This document shows, piece after piece, positions 18,838 to 27,873 of a stretch of 64,000 nucleotides of DNA. A program made the position numbers and the translations under genes. How positions within the stretch are numbered: the stretch's first letter is position 1; each line of letters opens with the position of its first letter. Source of the DNA: Phaeacidiphilus oryzae TH49 (GTDB taxonomy: Bacteria > Actinomycetota > Actinomycetes > Streptomycetales > Streptomycetaceae); the NCBI RefSeq assembly GCF_000744815.1, contig NZ_JQMQ01000005.1:1-64000 (forward strand), written 5' to 3'. A model generated the notes under the pieces. The model had not been told where the DNA came from. It ran no database searches and worked only from the letters and a program-made list of their open reading frames with translations.

Positions 18838-20391
18838 TCAGCCTGGCCGGTCGCCGTCCCGGCCCCGGGCCCGGCCCCGACGCGGTGCGGGTTCGACGCG
18901 CCCCGCGGCCCTGGCGATGTTGCGGGCCATGCCGCCGAAGACCGCGGAGTGGAAGGGGGCGACGCTCCACCAGTAGGCGTGCCCGAAGAGCCCGCGCGGA
19001 TGGAACACCGCCCGCTGCCGGTAGACCGAGCCGTCCGGGCCTGCGGCCTCGGCGCGCATCTCCAGCCAGGCCAGACCCGGCAGCCGCATCTCGGCGCGCA
19101 GCCGCAGCAGCCGGCCGGGCTCGATCTCCTCGACCCGCCAGAAGTCCAGCGAGTCCCCGACCCGCAGATGCTGCGCGTCGCGGCGTCCCCGGCGCAGCCC
19201 CACCCCGCCGACCAGCCGGTCCAGCCAGCCGCGCACCGCCCAGGCGAGCGGGAAGGAGTACCAGCCGTGCTCTCCGCCGATCCCCTCGATCACCCGCCAC
19301 AGCCGCTCGCCGGGGGCGGCCACCGCCTGCTCCCGGCAGTCGGTGTACAGGCTGCCGCCGGCCCAGTCGGGGTCGGTCGGCAGCGGGTCGCTGGGGGCGC
19401 CCGGGGTCGCCGCCGAGGACCAGCGGGTGGCCACCTGGGCGTCCCGCACCCGCTGCAGCGCCAGCCCGAGCGCCCGATCGAAGCCGAGCGGCCGGTCCGG
19501 ACCGTCGGGCAGGTACCGGGCGATGTCGTGCTCGTCGCAGACCACCTCGTGCCGCAGGGACTCGGTGAGCGGCCGGGCCACGGCCCGGGGCACCGGGGTG
19601 ACCAGCCCCACCCAGTGGCTGGACAGCCGGGGCGTCAGCATCGGGACGGGGAGGATGAGCCGGGGGCGGAGCCCGGCGGAGGCCGCGTACCGCGTCATCA
19701 TCTCCCGGTAGGTGAGGACGTCCGGGCCGCCGACGTCGAAGGCCCGGTTCACCTCCTCGGGGATCCCGGCGCAGCCGACCAGGTAGCGGAGGACGTCCCG
19801 GACGGCGATCGGCTGGATCCGGGTGTGCACCCAGCTGGGGGTGACCATCACGGGGAGCCGCTCGGTGAGGTAGCGGAGCATCTCGAAGGAGGCCGATCCG
19901 GAGCCGATGATGACCGCCGCGCGCAGCACCACGGCGGGCACCGGGCCTGCCAGCAGGATGCGGCCCACCTCCGCGCGGGACCGCAGATGACGGGAGAGCT
20001 CCGCCTCCTCCTCGCCCTTGGGGAGCAGTCCGCCCAGGTAGACGATCCGGCGGAGGCCCGCGGCGGCGGCCTCCTCGGCGAAGGTCCGGGCCGCCTCGCG
20101 GTCTGTCCGCTCGAAGCCGGAACCCGAGGAGAGCGAGTGGACCAGGTAGTAGGCGGTGTCCACGCCGGCGAAGGCGCGGCGGAGTGCCGCCGGGTCGGTG
20201 ACGTCCCCGCCGGCCACCTCGACGCGGTCCGCCCAGGGGTGGTCGCGCAGCTTCCCGGGCGTACGGGCCAGGCAGCGGACCCTGTACCCGGCCGCCAGCA
20301 GCTCGGGAACCAGGCGCCCGCCGATATAGCCGGTGGCGCCGGTCACCAGCGTTGTGCGGCCGTCCGTGCGCTGTTCCTCGGTGGTGGTCAT
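18838..20391 (-). CDS. SDR-family NAD(P)-binding protein with DUF2867 domain
   Basis: This 517-residue protein begins with an atypical SDR Rossmann fold (TTLVTGATGYIGGRLVPELL, about residues 13-32). That half also contains DTAYYLVHSLSSGSGFERTD. The C-terminal 200 residues form a DUF2867-type domain ending HPRGLFGHAYWWSVAPFHSA. Such fusions are annotated as NAD-dependent epimerase/dehydratase-like proteins of unknown substrate. GGGAGG precedes the ATG. It is followed by an Arg-rich tail after FGGMARNIARAAG. Confidence 0.85.
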   Translation of the reverse strand: MTTTEEQRTDGRTTLVTGATGYIGGRLVPELLAAGYRVRCLARTPGKLRDHPWADRVEVAGGDVTDPAALRRAFAGVDTAYYLVHSLSSGSGFERTDREAARTFAEEAAAAGLRRIVYLGGLLPKGEEEAELSRHLRSRAEVGRILLAGPVPAVVLRAAVIIGSGSASFEMLRYLTERLPVMVTPSWVHTRIQPIAVRDVLRYLVGCAGIPEEVNRAFDVGGPDVLTYREMMTRYAASAGLRPRLILPVPMLTPRLSSHWVGLVTPVPRAVARPLTESLRHEVVCDEHDIARYLPDGPDRPLGFDRALGLALQRVRDAQVATRWSSAATPGAPSDPLPTDPDWAGGSLYTDCREQAVAAPGERLWRVIEGIGGEHGWYSFPLAWAVRGWLDRLVGGVGLRRGRRDAQHLRVGDSLDFWRVEEIEPGRLLRLRAEMRLPGLAWLEMRAEAAGPDGSVYRQRAVFHPRGLFGHAYWWSVAPFHSAVFGGMARNIARAAGRVEPAPRRGRARGRDGDRPG

Positions 20392-20539
20392 GGCCCGCCT
20401 CCCGTGCCGTGCCTGCGGTGTCCCCTGGTTGTTTCCGCGGAACCGGGGCCTGCGGATGCGAACGGCGGCCGAAGGGACGGCCCTGTGGGAGACCGCCGGC
20501 CGGCCCAGGCCGGCGCGGGCCGACATGGGTCAGCACGGG

Positions 20540-23197
20540 TCAGGGCGGCCCCGGCCGGTCCGGCGGGGAAGGGCGGAGGGCGAGGAGGGCGATGTCGTCG
20601 TCGCTTTCCGCGCCCAGCCGGATGATCAGTTCGTCGCAGAGCGTGTCGAGGGGCGCTCCGCCCAGTTCGGCGGCGTACGCGCGCAGCCGGGCCAGGCCCC
20701 GGTCGAGGGACTCGCCCCGGCGTTCGATCAGGCCGTCGGTGTAGAGGAGGACGGTGGCGTGGGCGGGCAGCGGGTCGCAGGCGGTGGCCCGCCGGCGTTC
20801 CGGGTCCATGCCGATCAGCAGGCCGGCGCCGTCTTCGAGGTAGCGGGTCTTGCCCTCGGCGGTGATCAGCAGCGGCGGCGGGTGGCCCGCCGAGGCGTGC
20901 TCAAGCCGCCACGGGCCGCCCTCCGGTCCCTTGATCAGGCAGTAGACGCAGGTCGCCGTGGCGTCCGGGGAGAGGGTGCGACTGGCCAGGTCCAGGCGGC
21001 GGAGCACCTCCCCCGGGGGCTCCTGGCGGTCGACGGCGATGCCGCGCAGCATGTTGCGCAGGGTGCTCATGGCGACGGCGGCCTTCAGGTCGTGGCCGGA
21101 GACGTCGCCGATCACCAGGACGGTGTTGCCGTTGGGCAGGACGAACGCGTCGTACCAGTCGCCGCCCACCTTGGCGGTGGTGCTGGAGGGGGCGTAGCGG
21201 GCGACCAGGCGGAGGTGGTCGGGCTGGGGCAGGTCGGGCAGCAGGACGTGCTGGAGCTGCTCGGCGGTGTTGTGGACCTCGGTGTTCAGCCGGGCGTGGT
21301 CCACGCCCAGCGCGATGCCCCGGGCCAGTTCGGTGATCAGCGGCAGGTCCTGCTTGGTGAACGGATGCTCCCCGCTCACCCGGGCCAGCGTCAGCGCGCC
21401 GAGGACCTCCCGGCCGGCCCGCAGCGGGGCCAGCACGGCGCTGTGCGCGCCCAGCCTGTCGAACAGCTCCAGCTGGCGCTGGTTGAGGGCACTGTTGGCC
21501 ACCTCCGGCGGGGGGATGTCGGTGCACAGCAGCGGGCCCGCGCCGCGCAGCACCCGGGGCAGCGGGCCGCGCGCCCCCTCGGACACCGGCGGCAGCGCGC
21601 CGGTGAAGGCGCGTGGATCGAGGGCGGTGGGCTCGCGGTGGACCACGCAGACCCGTTCCACCTGGCCCTGCTCGTCCAGCAGGTCCACCACGCACCAGTC
21701 GGCCAGCTGCTGGGCCAGGATCCGGCACGCCCGGCGCAGTCCCTCCTCCAGGTTGGGGGCGCTGTTCAGGGCGCTCTGGGTGTCGGCAAGCAGCGGCAGC
21801 CGCTCCACCGCCCGCCCACCCGCCGGACCGCCGGTCGGCTCGCCGGCGGCCTGCCGGGCCGTCCCGGGGAGGCTGAGGGCGTGCGGGACGTCGGGCACCC
21901 GCATGGCCGCGTACCGGTGCTCCGCGGGCGGGCTGACCTGGGTGGTGCGGGGCGCGAGTTGGGCGACGAACATGGTGCGGCCGTCGGCCGACTCCTGGGT
22001 CTGGATGTCCAGGCGGACCGGGATGTGCCGGCCGTCGCGGTGGAGCGCGGGCAGCGGGATCGAGCGACCCAGGAGCCGCGGCCGGCCGGTGAGCAGCAGG
22101 GAGGCGAACGCGGCCCGGTGCCGCCGGCGCAGGTGCTCGGGGATCACCACGGTCAGCGGGCGGCCGACGAGCTCCTCCGGCCGCCAGCCCAGCAGCTCCG
22201 CCGCGGGTTCGTTGACCGCGATGATCCGGTTCCAGTCGTCGGCGGCGATCATCGGGACCCGGCTCTCGTGGAGGGCCGCGTCCTCCCACGAGGACAGCTC
22301 GAGCGGCCGGGCCCCGGGCTCGCCGGTCACCAGCGTCCAGGCGGTCGGCGGGCCGCCCGCCAGCTGGTCGGCGAGCTGGTCGAGCAGCCAGCGGCGCAGC
22401 GCCCGGATCTGCGGCAGGGCGGGGAGGGTGAGGAGGGACGCGTGCTGGGCGGCGGCCTCGGCCCGTTCCAGCACCCGGTGGAGGGTGCGGACCTGGACCG
22501 CGGCCTCCACGGGGAAGGTCACCATCAGGGAGAGGGTGTCCGGGGGGCGGGGCTCCCCCTCCAGTGCGGTGGTCATGCAGGCGCCGACCATGTTGCTGGT
22601 GTCGTGGGCGACGGCGACCTCCTCCGGGCCCACACCGAGCCGCTCGCCGACCGACGGGGCCAGGGTGAGCTCACGGATCAGGGCCTCCCAGTGCTGCTGC
22701 GTCGCGACGTACAGCGCGTAGGGCAGGTCGATCAGCGCCACCGTGGCCGTGTCGCCCCGGCAGGACTCGGTGGTCCAGGCGGAGGGCGGCGGCCTGACGG
22801 ACGCCTCGGGGCGCCTCATCTCGCACCACACCGTCTTGCGGTCGCCGTCGGCCTCCACACCGTGGCGAAAGGCCAGCTCCTCCACCACGGCCAGCCCCCA
22901 TTCGGTGGAGGAGTACGGGTGGCGCGCCAGCGGCGGGACCACCGGCCGGTCCGGGCGGTGGTCGGCGACTCGCACCCGCACCGCGTCCCCGTCGGCCTGG
23001 ACCTCCACCTCCAGCTCCGTGCGGGCGTGCAGCGCTCCGTTCGTCACCAGCTCGCTGACCAGCAGCTCCGCGTCGGCCACCGTCTCGGGATCGGCGTCGC
23101 CGAGCACCGACCGCACGAAGCGCCGCGCCAGCCGGACGCTCTCCGGCTGCGGCGGAAACCGCCGGTACCGCGCCCCCGACGCCCTGGAACCGACCAT
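20540..23197 (-). CDS. SpoIIE-type PP2C phosphatase with HATPase, PAS and GAF domains
   Basis: In its 885 residues the order is: an RsbW-like ATPase (about 1-125; AELLVSELVTNGALHART), a linker region (130-330), a PAS domain (about 320-430; WNRIIAVNEPAAELLGWRPEELVGRPL), a GAF domain (about 480-640), and a PP2C/SpoIIE phosphatase (about 650-880; KVGGDWYDAFVLPNGNTVLVIGDVSGHD and VLLYTDGLIERR). Such proteins dephosphorylate anti-anti-sigma factors of the STAS type in partner-switching stress control. A STAS protein is present at 57829, but pairing is speculative. A sigma-B-like promoter lies just upstream. Confidence 0.92.
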   Translation of the reverse strand: MVGSRASGARYRRFPPQPESVRLARRFVRSVLGDADPETVADAELLVSELVTNGALHARTELEVEVQADGDAVRVRVADHRPDRPVVPPLARHPYSSTEWGLAVVEELAFRHGVEADGDRKTVWCEMRRPEASVRPPPSAWTTESCRGDTATVALIDLPYALYVATQQHWEALIRELTLAPSVGERLGVGPEEVAVAHDTSNMVGACMTTALEGEPRPPDTLSLMVTFPVEAAVQVRTLHRVLERAEAAAQHASLLTLPALPQIRALRRWLLDQLADQLAGGPPTAWTLVTGEPGARPLELSSWEDAALHESRVPMIAADDWNRIIAVNEPAAELLGWRPEELVGRPLTVVIPEHLRRRHRAAFASLLLTGRPRLLGRSIPLPALHRDGRHIPVRLDIQTQESADGRTMFVAQLAPRTTQVSPPAEHRYAAMRVPDVPHALSLPGTARQAAGEPTGGPAGGRAVERLPLLADTQSALNSAPNLEEGLRRACRILAQQLADWCVVDLLDEQGQVERVCVVHREPTALDPRAFTGALPPVSEGARGPLPRVLRGAGPLLCTDIPPPEVANSALNQRQLELFDRLGAHSAVLAPLRAGREVLGALTLARVSGEHPFTKQDLPLITELARGIALGVDHARLNTEVHNTAEQLQHVLLPDLPQPDHLRLVARYAPSSTTAKVGGDWYDAFVLPNGNTVLVIGDVSGHDLKAAVAMSTLRNMLRGIAVDRQEPPGEVLRRLDLASRTLSPDATATCVYCLIKGPEGGPWRLEHASAGHPPPLLITAEGKTRYLEDGAGLLIGMDPERRRATACDPLPAHATVLLYTDGLIERRGESLDRGLARLRAYAAELGGAPLDTLCDELIIRLGAESDDDIALLALRPSPPDRPGPP

Positions 23198-23208
23198 GAC
23201 GGGCGTAT

Positions 23209-23231
23209 ATACCCTGGCCGTCCTTCAAAAC
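23209..23231 (-). promoter_or_regulatory. possible sigma-B-like promoter for the SpoIIE-type gene
   Basis: On the minus strand GTTT (23228-23231) and GGGTAT (23209-23214) are separated by 13 bases. This matches sigma-B-type boxes (GTTT...GGGTAY), though the spacer is about one base short. It lies 11 bases before the start codon, which would give a very short leader. The rest of the 348-base gap (23198-23545) shows no gene. Confidence 0.35.
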
Positions 23232-23545
23232 GGGCCGGATCACGGGCGCCGGGCGTGCCGGCGGTGCACCGCCGGGCAGCCGGGGCCCTCGGGGTGCTGG
23301 GCCGGGAAAGCCGGCGCCGGGTTCGTCCGGCGGGGCTTCCTGGTCGCCGCCGGAGCGACCGCGGCCGCCGTCCACCCGGACCTCGACCCGTGCGATGTCA
23401 CGGTGGAGCCGGCCGGCGGCTCACCGCGGTGGCCACCGACCCCGTACTGCTGCTCCCGGTGGGCACCTGACGCCCCGTCGGACTCGTCAGGCAGGCGCCG
23501 CGAAGGTCGGTCGCGGCAGGCCGAAGGCTGTTTATCCTCTTCGGC

Positions 23546-24175
23546 ATGAGCGATGCCGAGCCCGTTCGCAGGAGATCCGCACAGCCGCCGGCCGACCGTC
23601 GGGCCGAAGCCGGGCTCAGGGCCGCCCACGCCGACCGGGAGGCCGTCGCCGAGCGGCTGCGGGAGGCCGCCGGGGACGGGCGGCTGACCATGGAGGAGTT
23701 CGAGGAACGGCTGGAGCGCGCGCTCACCGCGAAGACCTACGGCGAGCTCGAACCGCTGGTCGCGGACCTCCCGGAGACCGCGACCGCACCGCGCCGGCCG
23801 GAGGACCGGCCGCTGGTCCTCCGCACCGGGGCCAGCAACCTGCGGCAGGACGGCTACTGGCGGGTGCCCTCGCGCATCGACGCCACGGTGGGCATGGGCA
23901 ACATCCGGATCGACTTCACCCGCGCCGACTGCCCGCACCGCGAGGTCGTCCTCAAGGTGAAGGTGGGGATGGGCAACATCGTGGTCCTGGTGCCGCGCGG
24001 CTGGGAGGTCCGCAGCGAGGGGACGGTGACCGGGATGGGCAATGTGGTCAACCGGGTGCGCGAGCGGCCCGATCCCGGTGCCCCGGTACTGCGGCTGACC
24101 GGCCGGGTGCTGATGGGCAATGTGAAGGTGCGGCATCCCAGCCGCTTCGAGGTCTGGTGGCAGCGCCACGGTTGA
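23546..24175 (+). CDS. DUF1707 SHOCT-like protein with LiaF/DUF2154-type beta domain
   Basis: The 209-residue protein has an N-terminal DUF1707 domain (about 25-75: ADREAVAERLREAAGDGRLT, then MEEFEERLERALTAKTYGEL). A C-terminal beta-helix-like half carries the recurring phrase GMGNI (ATVGMGNIRIDF, KVGMGNIVVLVP, VTGMGNVVNRV, LMGNVKVRHP). This pairing is common in actinomycetes; the half recalls cell-wall stress-response LiaF C-terminal domains. No signal peptide or membrane segment is visible. The start is well placed after TCGGC at the end of the gap. Confidence 0.85.
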   Translation: MSDAEPVRRRSAQPPADRRAEAGLRAAHADREAVAERLREAAGDGRLTMEEFEERLERALTAKTYGELEPLVADLPETATAPRRPEDRPLVLRTGASNLRQDGYWRVPSRIDATVGMGNIRIDFTRADCPHREVVLKVKVGMGNIVVLVPRGWEVRSEGTVTGMGNVVNRVRERPDPGAPVLRLTGRVLMGNVKVRHPSRFEVWWQRHG

Positions 24176-24265
24176 CCCCGCGGCTGAACCGGCCGGGCCG
24201 ACCGGCCCCTCCCCGCCGTGAGCCGTTCGCGGTGGAATGGCAGAGGGAGGGAACGGAGGCCTGCC

Positions 24266-24589
24266 ATGGCCTGGTTCTTGGTCGTGCTGGCCGGTCTGTT
24301 CGAGACCGGCTTCGCCGTGCTGCTCAAGCAGAGCAACAGCTTCTCCCGGCCGTGGCCCACCGCCGGCTTCGCGGCCTGCGCGCTGATCAGCTTCGGGTTG
24401 CTGACCCTCGCCCTGCGGCATCTGGAGGTCGGTCCGGCGTACGCCGCCTGGACGGGCATCGGGGCGGCCGGGGCCGCGCTGGTCGGCATCTGGCTGCTGG
24501 CGGAGTCCGCCTCGCCGGTCAAGCTCCTCGCGATCGCCCTCATCCTGACCGGGGTCGTCCTCCTCTATCTCGGGGGCGTCACGCCGTGA
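24266..24589 (+). CDS. small multidrug resistance (SMR) transporter, SugE/Gdx-like
   Basis: This 107-residue protein has four transmembrane helices. Glu13 in the first helix (LAGLFETGFAVLLKQ) is the proton- and substrate-coupling residue. Helix 3 carries AYAAWTGIGAAGAALVGI and helix 4 SPVKLLAIALILTGVVLLYL. Features resemble the SugE/Gdx branch (guanidinium exporters), but specificity cannot be fixed. I looked for a guanidine riboswitch in the 90 bases upstream and saw none. It works as an antiparallel dimer in the cytoplasmic membrane. Confidence 0.9.
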   Translation: MAWFLVVLAGLFETGFAVLLKQSNSFSRPWPTAGFAACALISFGLLTLALRHLEVGPAYAAWTGIGAAGAALVGIWLLAESASPVKLLAIALILTGVVLLYLGGVTP

Positions 24590-24731
24590 GCGGACCGACC
24601 GGCCGGGCGTCGGCTCGGCTGTCCGGCTGCCATGCTGCTCGGCGGGTATTGCCCGGAGATCGCTCCGATGTTAGAAAGTGCCGGTGACCAGGATCCCCGA
24701 ACCGCACTGGCAGACCGGGCTGTAGCCGGCC

Positions 24732-24752
24732 CGCTTCCCGCTGAGGGAAGCG
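24732..24752. other. inverted repeat in the gap before the PYROXD2-like gene
   Basis: CGCTTCCC-GCTGA-GGGAAGCG is a perfect 8-base-pair stem with a 5-base loop and no T run. It lies 57 bases before the start of the flavoprotein gene and 140 bases after the SMR gene. It could end SMR transcription or act in the leader. Confidence 0.4.
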
Positions 24753-24809
24753 CGTGCGCCGTTCCCCGTCCGTACCGCCTCGCCGTGCGTCAGATCCCGG
24801 AGATCACCG

Positions 24810-26426
24810 ATGTCCCCGTCCTCCCCCCATGCCCAGCCCGCCCGGCCCTCCCGGCCCTCCCGCGCCTCCTACGACGCGGTGATCGTGGGCGGTGGCCACA
24901 ACGGCCTGGTGGCCGCCGCGTACCTGGCCCGCGCCGGGCGCAGTGTCCTGGTCCTGGAGCGGCAGGACCACACCGGCGGCGCGGCCGTCTCGGCCCAGGC
25001 CTTCGCGGGGCTGGACGCCCGGCTCTCCCGCTACTCGTACCTGGTCAGCCTGCTGCCGGACACCATCGTCGAGGATCTCGGCCTGCGGTTCCGTACGCAG
25101 CGGCGCCGGATCGCCTCGTACACCCCCGCCGTGGTGGACGGCCGGGCGACCGGCCTGCTGGTGGGCGCCGACGAGGCGGGCACCCGTCGGTCCTTCCGCG
25201 AACTCACCGGCTCGGACCGGGAGTTCGACGCCTGGCAGCGCTTCTACGGGATGATCCAGCGGGTCGCCGCCCGGATCGCCCCCACCCTCACCGGACCGCT
25301 GCCGGGGCGGGCCGAGCTGGAGCGGATCGTCGACGACCGGGAGGCCTGGGAGGCGCTCTTCCAGCGACCGCTCGGCGAGGCCGTCGAGGCGCGCTTCTCG
25401 CACGACCTGGTGCGGGGCGTGGTCCTGACCGATGCGCTGATCGGCACCTTCACCCACGCCCACGACGAGTCGCTGCGGCAGAACCGCTGCTTCCTCTACC
25501 ACGTGATCGGCAACGGCACCGGGGAGTGGAACGTCCCGGTCGGCGGGATGGGCGCGCTCACCGGCGCGCTGGCCGAGGCCGCGCGGGCGGCGGGCGCCGA
25601 GATCCTGGTGGGCCACGAGGTGGCGGGGATCGCCACCGACGGCGCCGCCGCCGAGGTGCGCTACCGCGCTCAGGACGGTGACGAGCGGGTGGTGGGCGCG
25701 GCCTCGGTGCTGGCGAACGTCGCCCCGAGCACCCTCGCCCGGCTGCTGGGCGAGGAGCCGCACCCGGACCGGCCGGCTCCGGAGGGGGCGCAGCTGAAGG
25801 TCAACATGCTGCTGCGCCGCCTGCCGCGCCTGCGCGACCGGGCGGTCGACCCCCGGGACGCCTTCGCCGGCACCTTCCATATCGCCGAGTCCTACCAGCA
25901 GTTGGAGGCCGCCTACCGGGAGGCAGCGGCGGGCCGGATCCCGGGGACGGCGCCGTCCGAGATCTACTGCCATTCGCTCACCGATCCGTCGATCCTCGGA
26001 CCGGACCTGGTGGCGAAGGGGTACCACACCCTCACCCTCTTCGGACTGCACATGCCCGCCCGGCTCTTCGCGGGCCGGGAGGGACGGGAGGCCGACTCGG
26101 CGCGCGAGGAGGCGCTGCGCGCCGCCCTGGCCCCGCTGGACGCCTGCCTGGAGGAGCCGATCGCGGACTGCCTGGCGCTGGACGCCGACGGCCGCCCCTG
26201 CATCGAGGCGAAGACCCCGCTGGACCTGGAGGCCGCTCTCGGCCTGCCCGCCGGCCACATCTTCCACCGCGACCTCTCCTTTCCCTACGGCGGCGAGGGG
26301 AGTGGCCGCTGGGGTGTGGAGACCGCCCACCCGAACGTCCTGCTGTGCGGCGCGGGCGCGATCCGGGGCGGCGGGGTGAGCGGCATCCCCGGCCACAACG
26401 CGGCCATGGCACTCCTCGGCCGCTGA
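24810..26426 (+). CDS. PYROXD2-like FAD-dependent oxidoreductase
   Basis: This 538-residue flavoprotein is related to phytoene desaturases. It has an N-terminal FAD fold (YDAVIVGGGHNGLVAAAYLA, residues 21-40) and an FAD C-terminal contact (VLLCGAGAIRGGGVSGIPGH). It lacks CrtI-specific phrases and is closer to the CrtI-like PYROXD2 group of unknown substrate. GGAG lies 8 bases before the ATG. It is not linked to the crt cluster, which is 9 kb away. Confidence 0.85.
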   Translation: MSPSSPHAQPARPSRPSRASYDAVIVGGGHNGLVAAAYLARAGRSVLVLERQDHTGGAAVSAQAFAGLDARLSRYSYLVSLLPDTIVEDLGLRFRTQRRRIASYTPAVVDGRATGLLVGADEAGTRRSFRELTGSDREFDAWQRFYGMIQRVAARIAPTLTGPLPGRAELERIVDDREAWEALFQRPLGEAVEARFSHDLVRGVVLTDALIGTFTHAHDESLRQNRCFLYHVIGNGTGEWNVPVGGMGALTGALAEAARAAGAEILVGHEVAGIATDGAAAEVRYRAQDGDERVVGAASVLANVAPSTLARLLGEEPHPDRPAPEGAQLKVNMLLRRLPRLRDRAVDPRDAFAGTFHIAESYQQLEAAYREAAAGRIPGTAPSEIYCHSLTDPSILGPDLVAKGYHTLTLFGLHMPARLFAGREGREADSAREEALRAALAPLDACLEEPIADCLALDADGRPCIEAKTPLDLEAALGLPAGHIFHRDLSFPYGGEGSGRWGVETAHPNVLLCGAGAIRGGGVSGIPGHNAAMALLGR

Positions 26427-26584
26427 GCGGGCGAGCGTACGGCGTACGGCGCGGGGGGCAGGGCGGGCGGCGCGCGGGCCGCGGTGATTCGAACGGGTGA
26501 CCCTGCGGCGTGGGGAGCTGCGCGCAGGGGCGCCGGGTCGCTTCGATGACGGGGAGCCGTTCCTTCGCCGTCCCGGAGCATCCG

Positions 26585-26941
26585 ATGCAGCGTCAACTCC
26601 GTCCCCGCCCTCGCCTCCGCCCCCGCACCGCCCTGGCGGCGGCCGGCCTGGCCCTGACCGCCTGGATCGTTCTGGCCGCGCAGGCCGCTCCATCGCACGC
26701 GGCCGCGCTGTGCGGGTTCGTGCGCACCTCGCACGCGGCGTACTGGGAGAACTGCACCGGCGGCCCGCAGCATGTGCTCCAGCAGCGCTCCGACGGCAGC
26801 CGGTCTCCCGAGTGCGACGCCGCCGGGGAGACCTGGCTGGGACCCGCCGACGCCGTGTCCGACGCCTCGACGACCGGGCCCTGCGCGCCCGGCGAGCCGG
26901 TCTCCGGCGGGGGCCCTCTGGACTCCTTCGAACAGGGCTGA
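26585..26941 (+). CDS. small secreted Cys-containing protein, DUF6355-like
   Basis: A 118-residue precursor. The signal peptide (basic start, then TALAAAGLALTAWIVLAAQA, cleavage near SHA-AA) is followed by about 75 residues with four Cys (ALCGFVRT, YWENCTGG, SPECDAAG, TTGPCAPG) likely forming two disulphides. The Cys pattern recalls DUF6355 secreted proteins found with natural-product genes; the family call is from memory. The ATG at 26585 is preferred because it puts the basic region directly before the hydrophobic core. Confidence 0.65.
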   Translation: MQRQLRPRPRLRPRTALAAAGLALTAWIVLAAQAAPSHAAALCGFVRTSHAAYWENCTGGPQHVLQQRSDGSRSPECDAAGETWLGPADAVSDASTTGPCAPGEPVSGGGPLDSFEQG

Positions 26942-26964
26942 GCCCCGGCTGCCAGACTGACGCC

Positions 26965-27333
26965 ATGTCAGGAATCGACTTCACCAGCGTCTCCCCCGTC
27001 GTCCCCGTTCGGGACCTCGACGCCGCCCTGGACCGGTACCGGCGGCTGGGCTTCGCGGCCAACGCCTACCAGGGCCCGGAGCGCTACGGCTTCGTCGAGC
27101 GGGACGCGGTCGCGCTCCACCTCACCGAATGGGCGGAGCACGACCCGCTCCGCACCGGCTCGGTGGTCTACCTCTATGTGACCGACGCGGACGCCGTGTA
27201 CGCCGAGTGGACCGCCGCCGGCGTCGACGGGCGTTTCTCCGCACCCGCCGACACCCCCTACGGCCTGCGGGAGTTCGCCTACGTCGACACCGACGGCACG
27301 GCCCATCGGGTCGGTTCGCCCGCACCCGCCTGA
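26965..27333 (+). CDS. VOC-superfamily (glyoxalase/bleomycin-resistance-like) protein
   Basis: The 122-residue product has the paired beta-alpha-beta-beta-beta modules of the vicinal oxygen chelate fold. It begins with SPVVPVRDLDAALDRYRRLG and ends with REFAYVDTDGTAHRVGS. Bleomycin-resistance-type members bind ligands as dimers; metal ligands are not obvious here. It starts 24 bases after the secreted protein gene. Confidence 0.85.
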   Translation: MSGIDFTSVSPVVPVRDLDAALDRYRRLGFAANAYQGPERYGFVERDAVALHLTEWAEHDPLRTGSVVYLYVTDADAVYAEWTAAGVDGRFSAPADTPYGLREFAYVDTDGTAHRVGSPAPA

Positions 27334-27354
27334 GCCGGCCCGGGGCGGCTGCTC

Positions 27355-27705
27355 CTAGCCGGTCTCGGCGGACAGGCCCCGGGTCGCGTCCCTGGCCGAC
27401 TCGAGGGCCTCGGCCATCATCTGGGCCAGGGCGCTGGCCTCGCCCAGGGCGTGGCTGGAGGTGACGACCAACTCGGTGGGGTGCCCCTCTGCGGCCGTCA
27501 ACTGGCCGGCCTGGTCGAAGGAGAGCAGGAAGGCGTTCACCAGGTGGAGGGCGTGCGGCAGGCGCTGGGCCATCTCCGTCAGCGAGCACAGCACCGCGTA
27601 GGCGTGCTCGGGCCGGGACCAGTCTCCGGTGCCGTCGATGGCCCGATAGCTCAGCCGCCGGATCGCCTCACTCGCGGCGTCCGCCGCCTCCTGCGGTTCG
27701 CGCAC
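27355..27705 (-). CDS. hypothetical helical protein
   Basis: This 116-residue product is mainly helical (ADAASEAIRRLSYRAIDG, YAVLCSLTEMAQRLPHALHL, LGEASALAQMMAEALES). I do not recognise a characterised family, though the composition is like conserved Streptomyces hypothetical proteins. The GTG at 27705 has AGGAG seven bases upstream and is chosen over the much longer open frame. It diverges from the TetR gene and may share its control region. Confidence 0.65.
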   Translation of the reverse strand: MREPQEAADAASEAIRRLSYRAIDGTGDWSRPEHAYAVLCSLTEMAQRLPHALHLVNAFLLSFDQAGQLTAAEGHPTELVVTSSHALGEASALAQMMAEALESARDATRGLSAETG

Positions 27706-27804
27706 CGGCGGTCTCCTGACGTGTTCGTGGCTCAACCGTTTTGTATGTTCCCGGATCTGTGGTCCAGTCCAACAGCGTCTCCGCAGATCATTGACGAGGT
27801 GTTG

Positions 27805-27833
27805 GCGGAAACTTTTAGAAGCTCGGTTTTCGC
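27805..27833. promoter_or_regulatory. imperfect dyad upstream of the TetR gene
   Basis: GCGGAAAC-N13-GTTTTCGC is an inverted repeat with one mismatch, 40 bases before the TetR start. It sits in an AT-richer stretch that probably holds the promoter. Autorepression by the TetR protein is the simplest reading. The 167-base divergent gap holds no gene. Confidence 0.4.
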
Positions 27834-27873
27834 TGGCCGCCAGCACCCCGCCCGGCGCTCTAGGGTGTGGCGC

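Noticed and set aside
20333-23470. A 1045-residue plus-strand open frame.
   Set aside because: It is the high-GC shadow of the SpoIIE-type gene on the other strand, with no recognisable domain.
24176-24265. A guanidine riboswitch before the SMR gene.
   Set aside because: No recognisable guanidine-riboswitch core was seen in the 90 bases.
26485-26505. A TTCGAA-containing stretch (GATTCGAACGGGTGACC) that looks like a tRNA T-loop or attachment core.
   Set aside because: The flanking bases do not pair into a T-stem and no anticodon or acceptor stem could be built on either strand.
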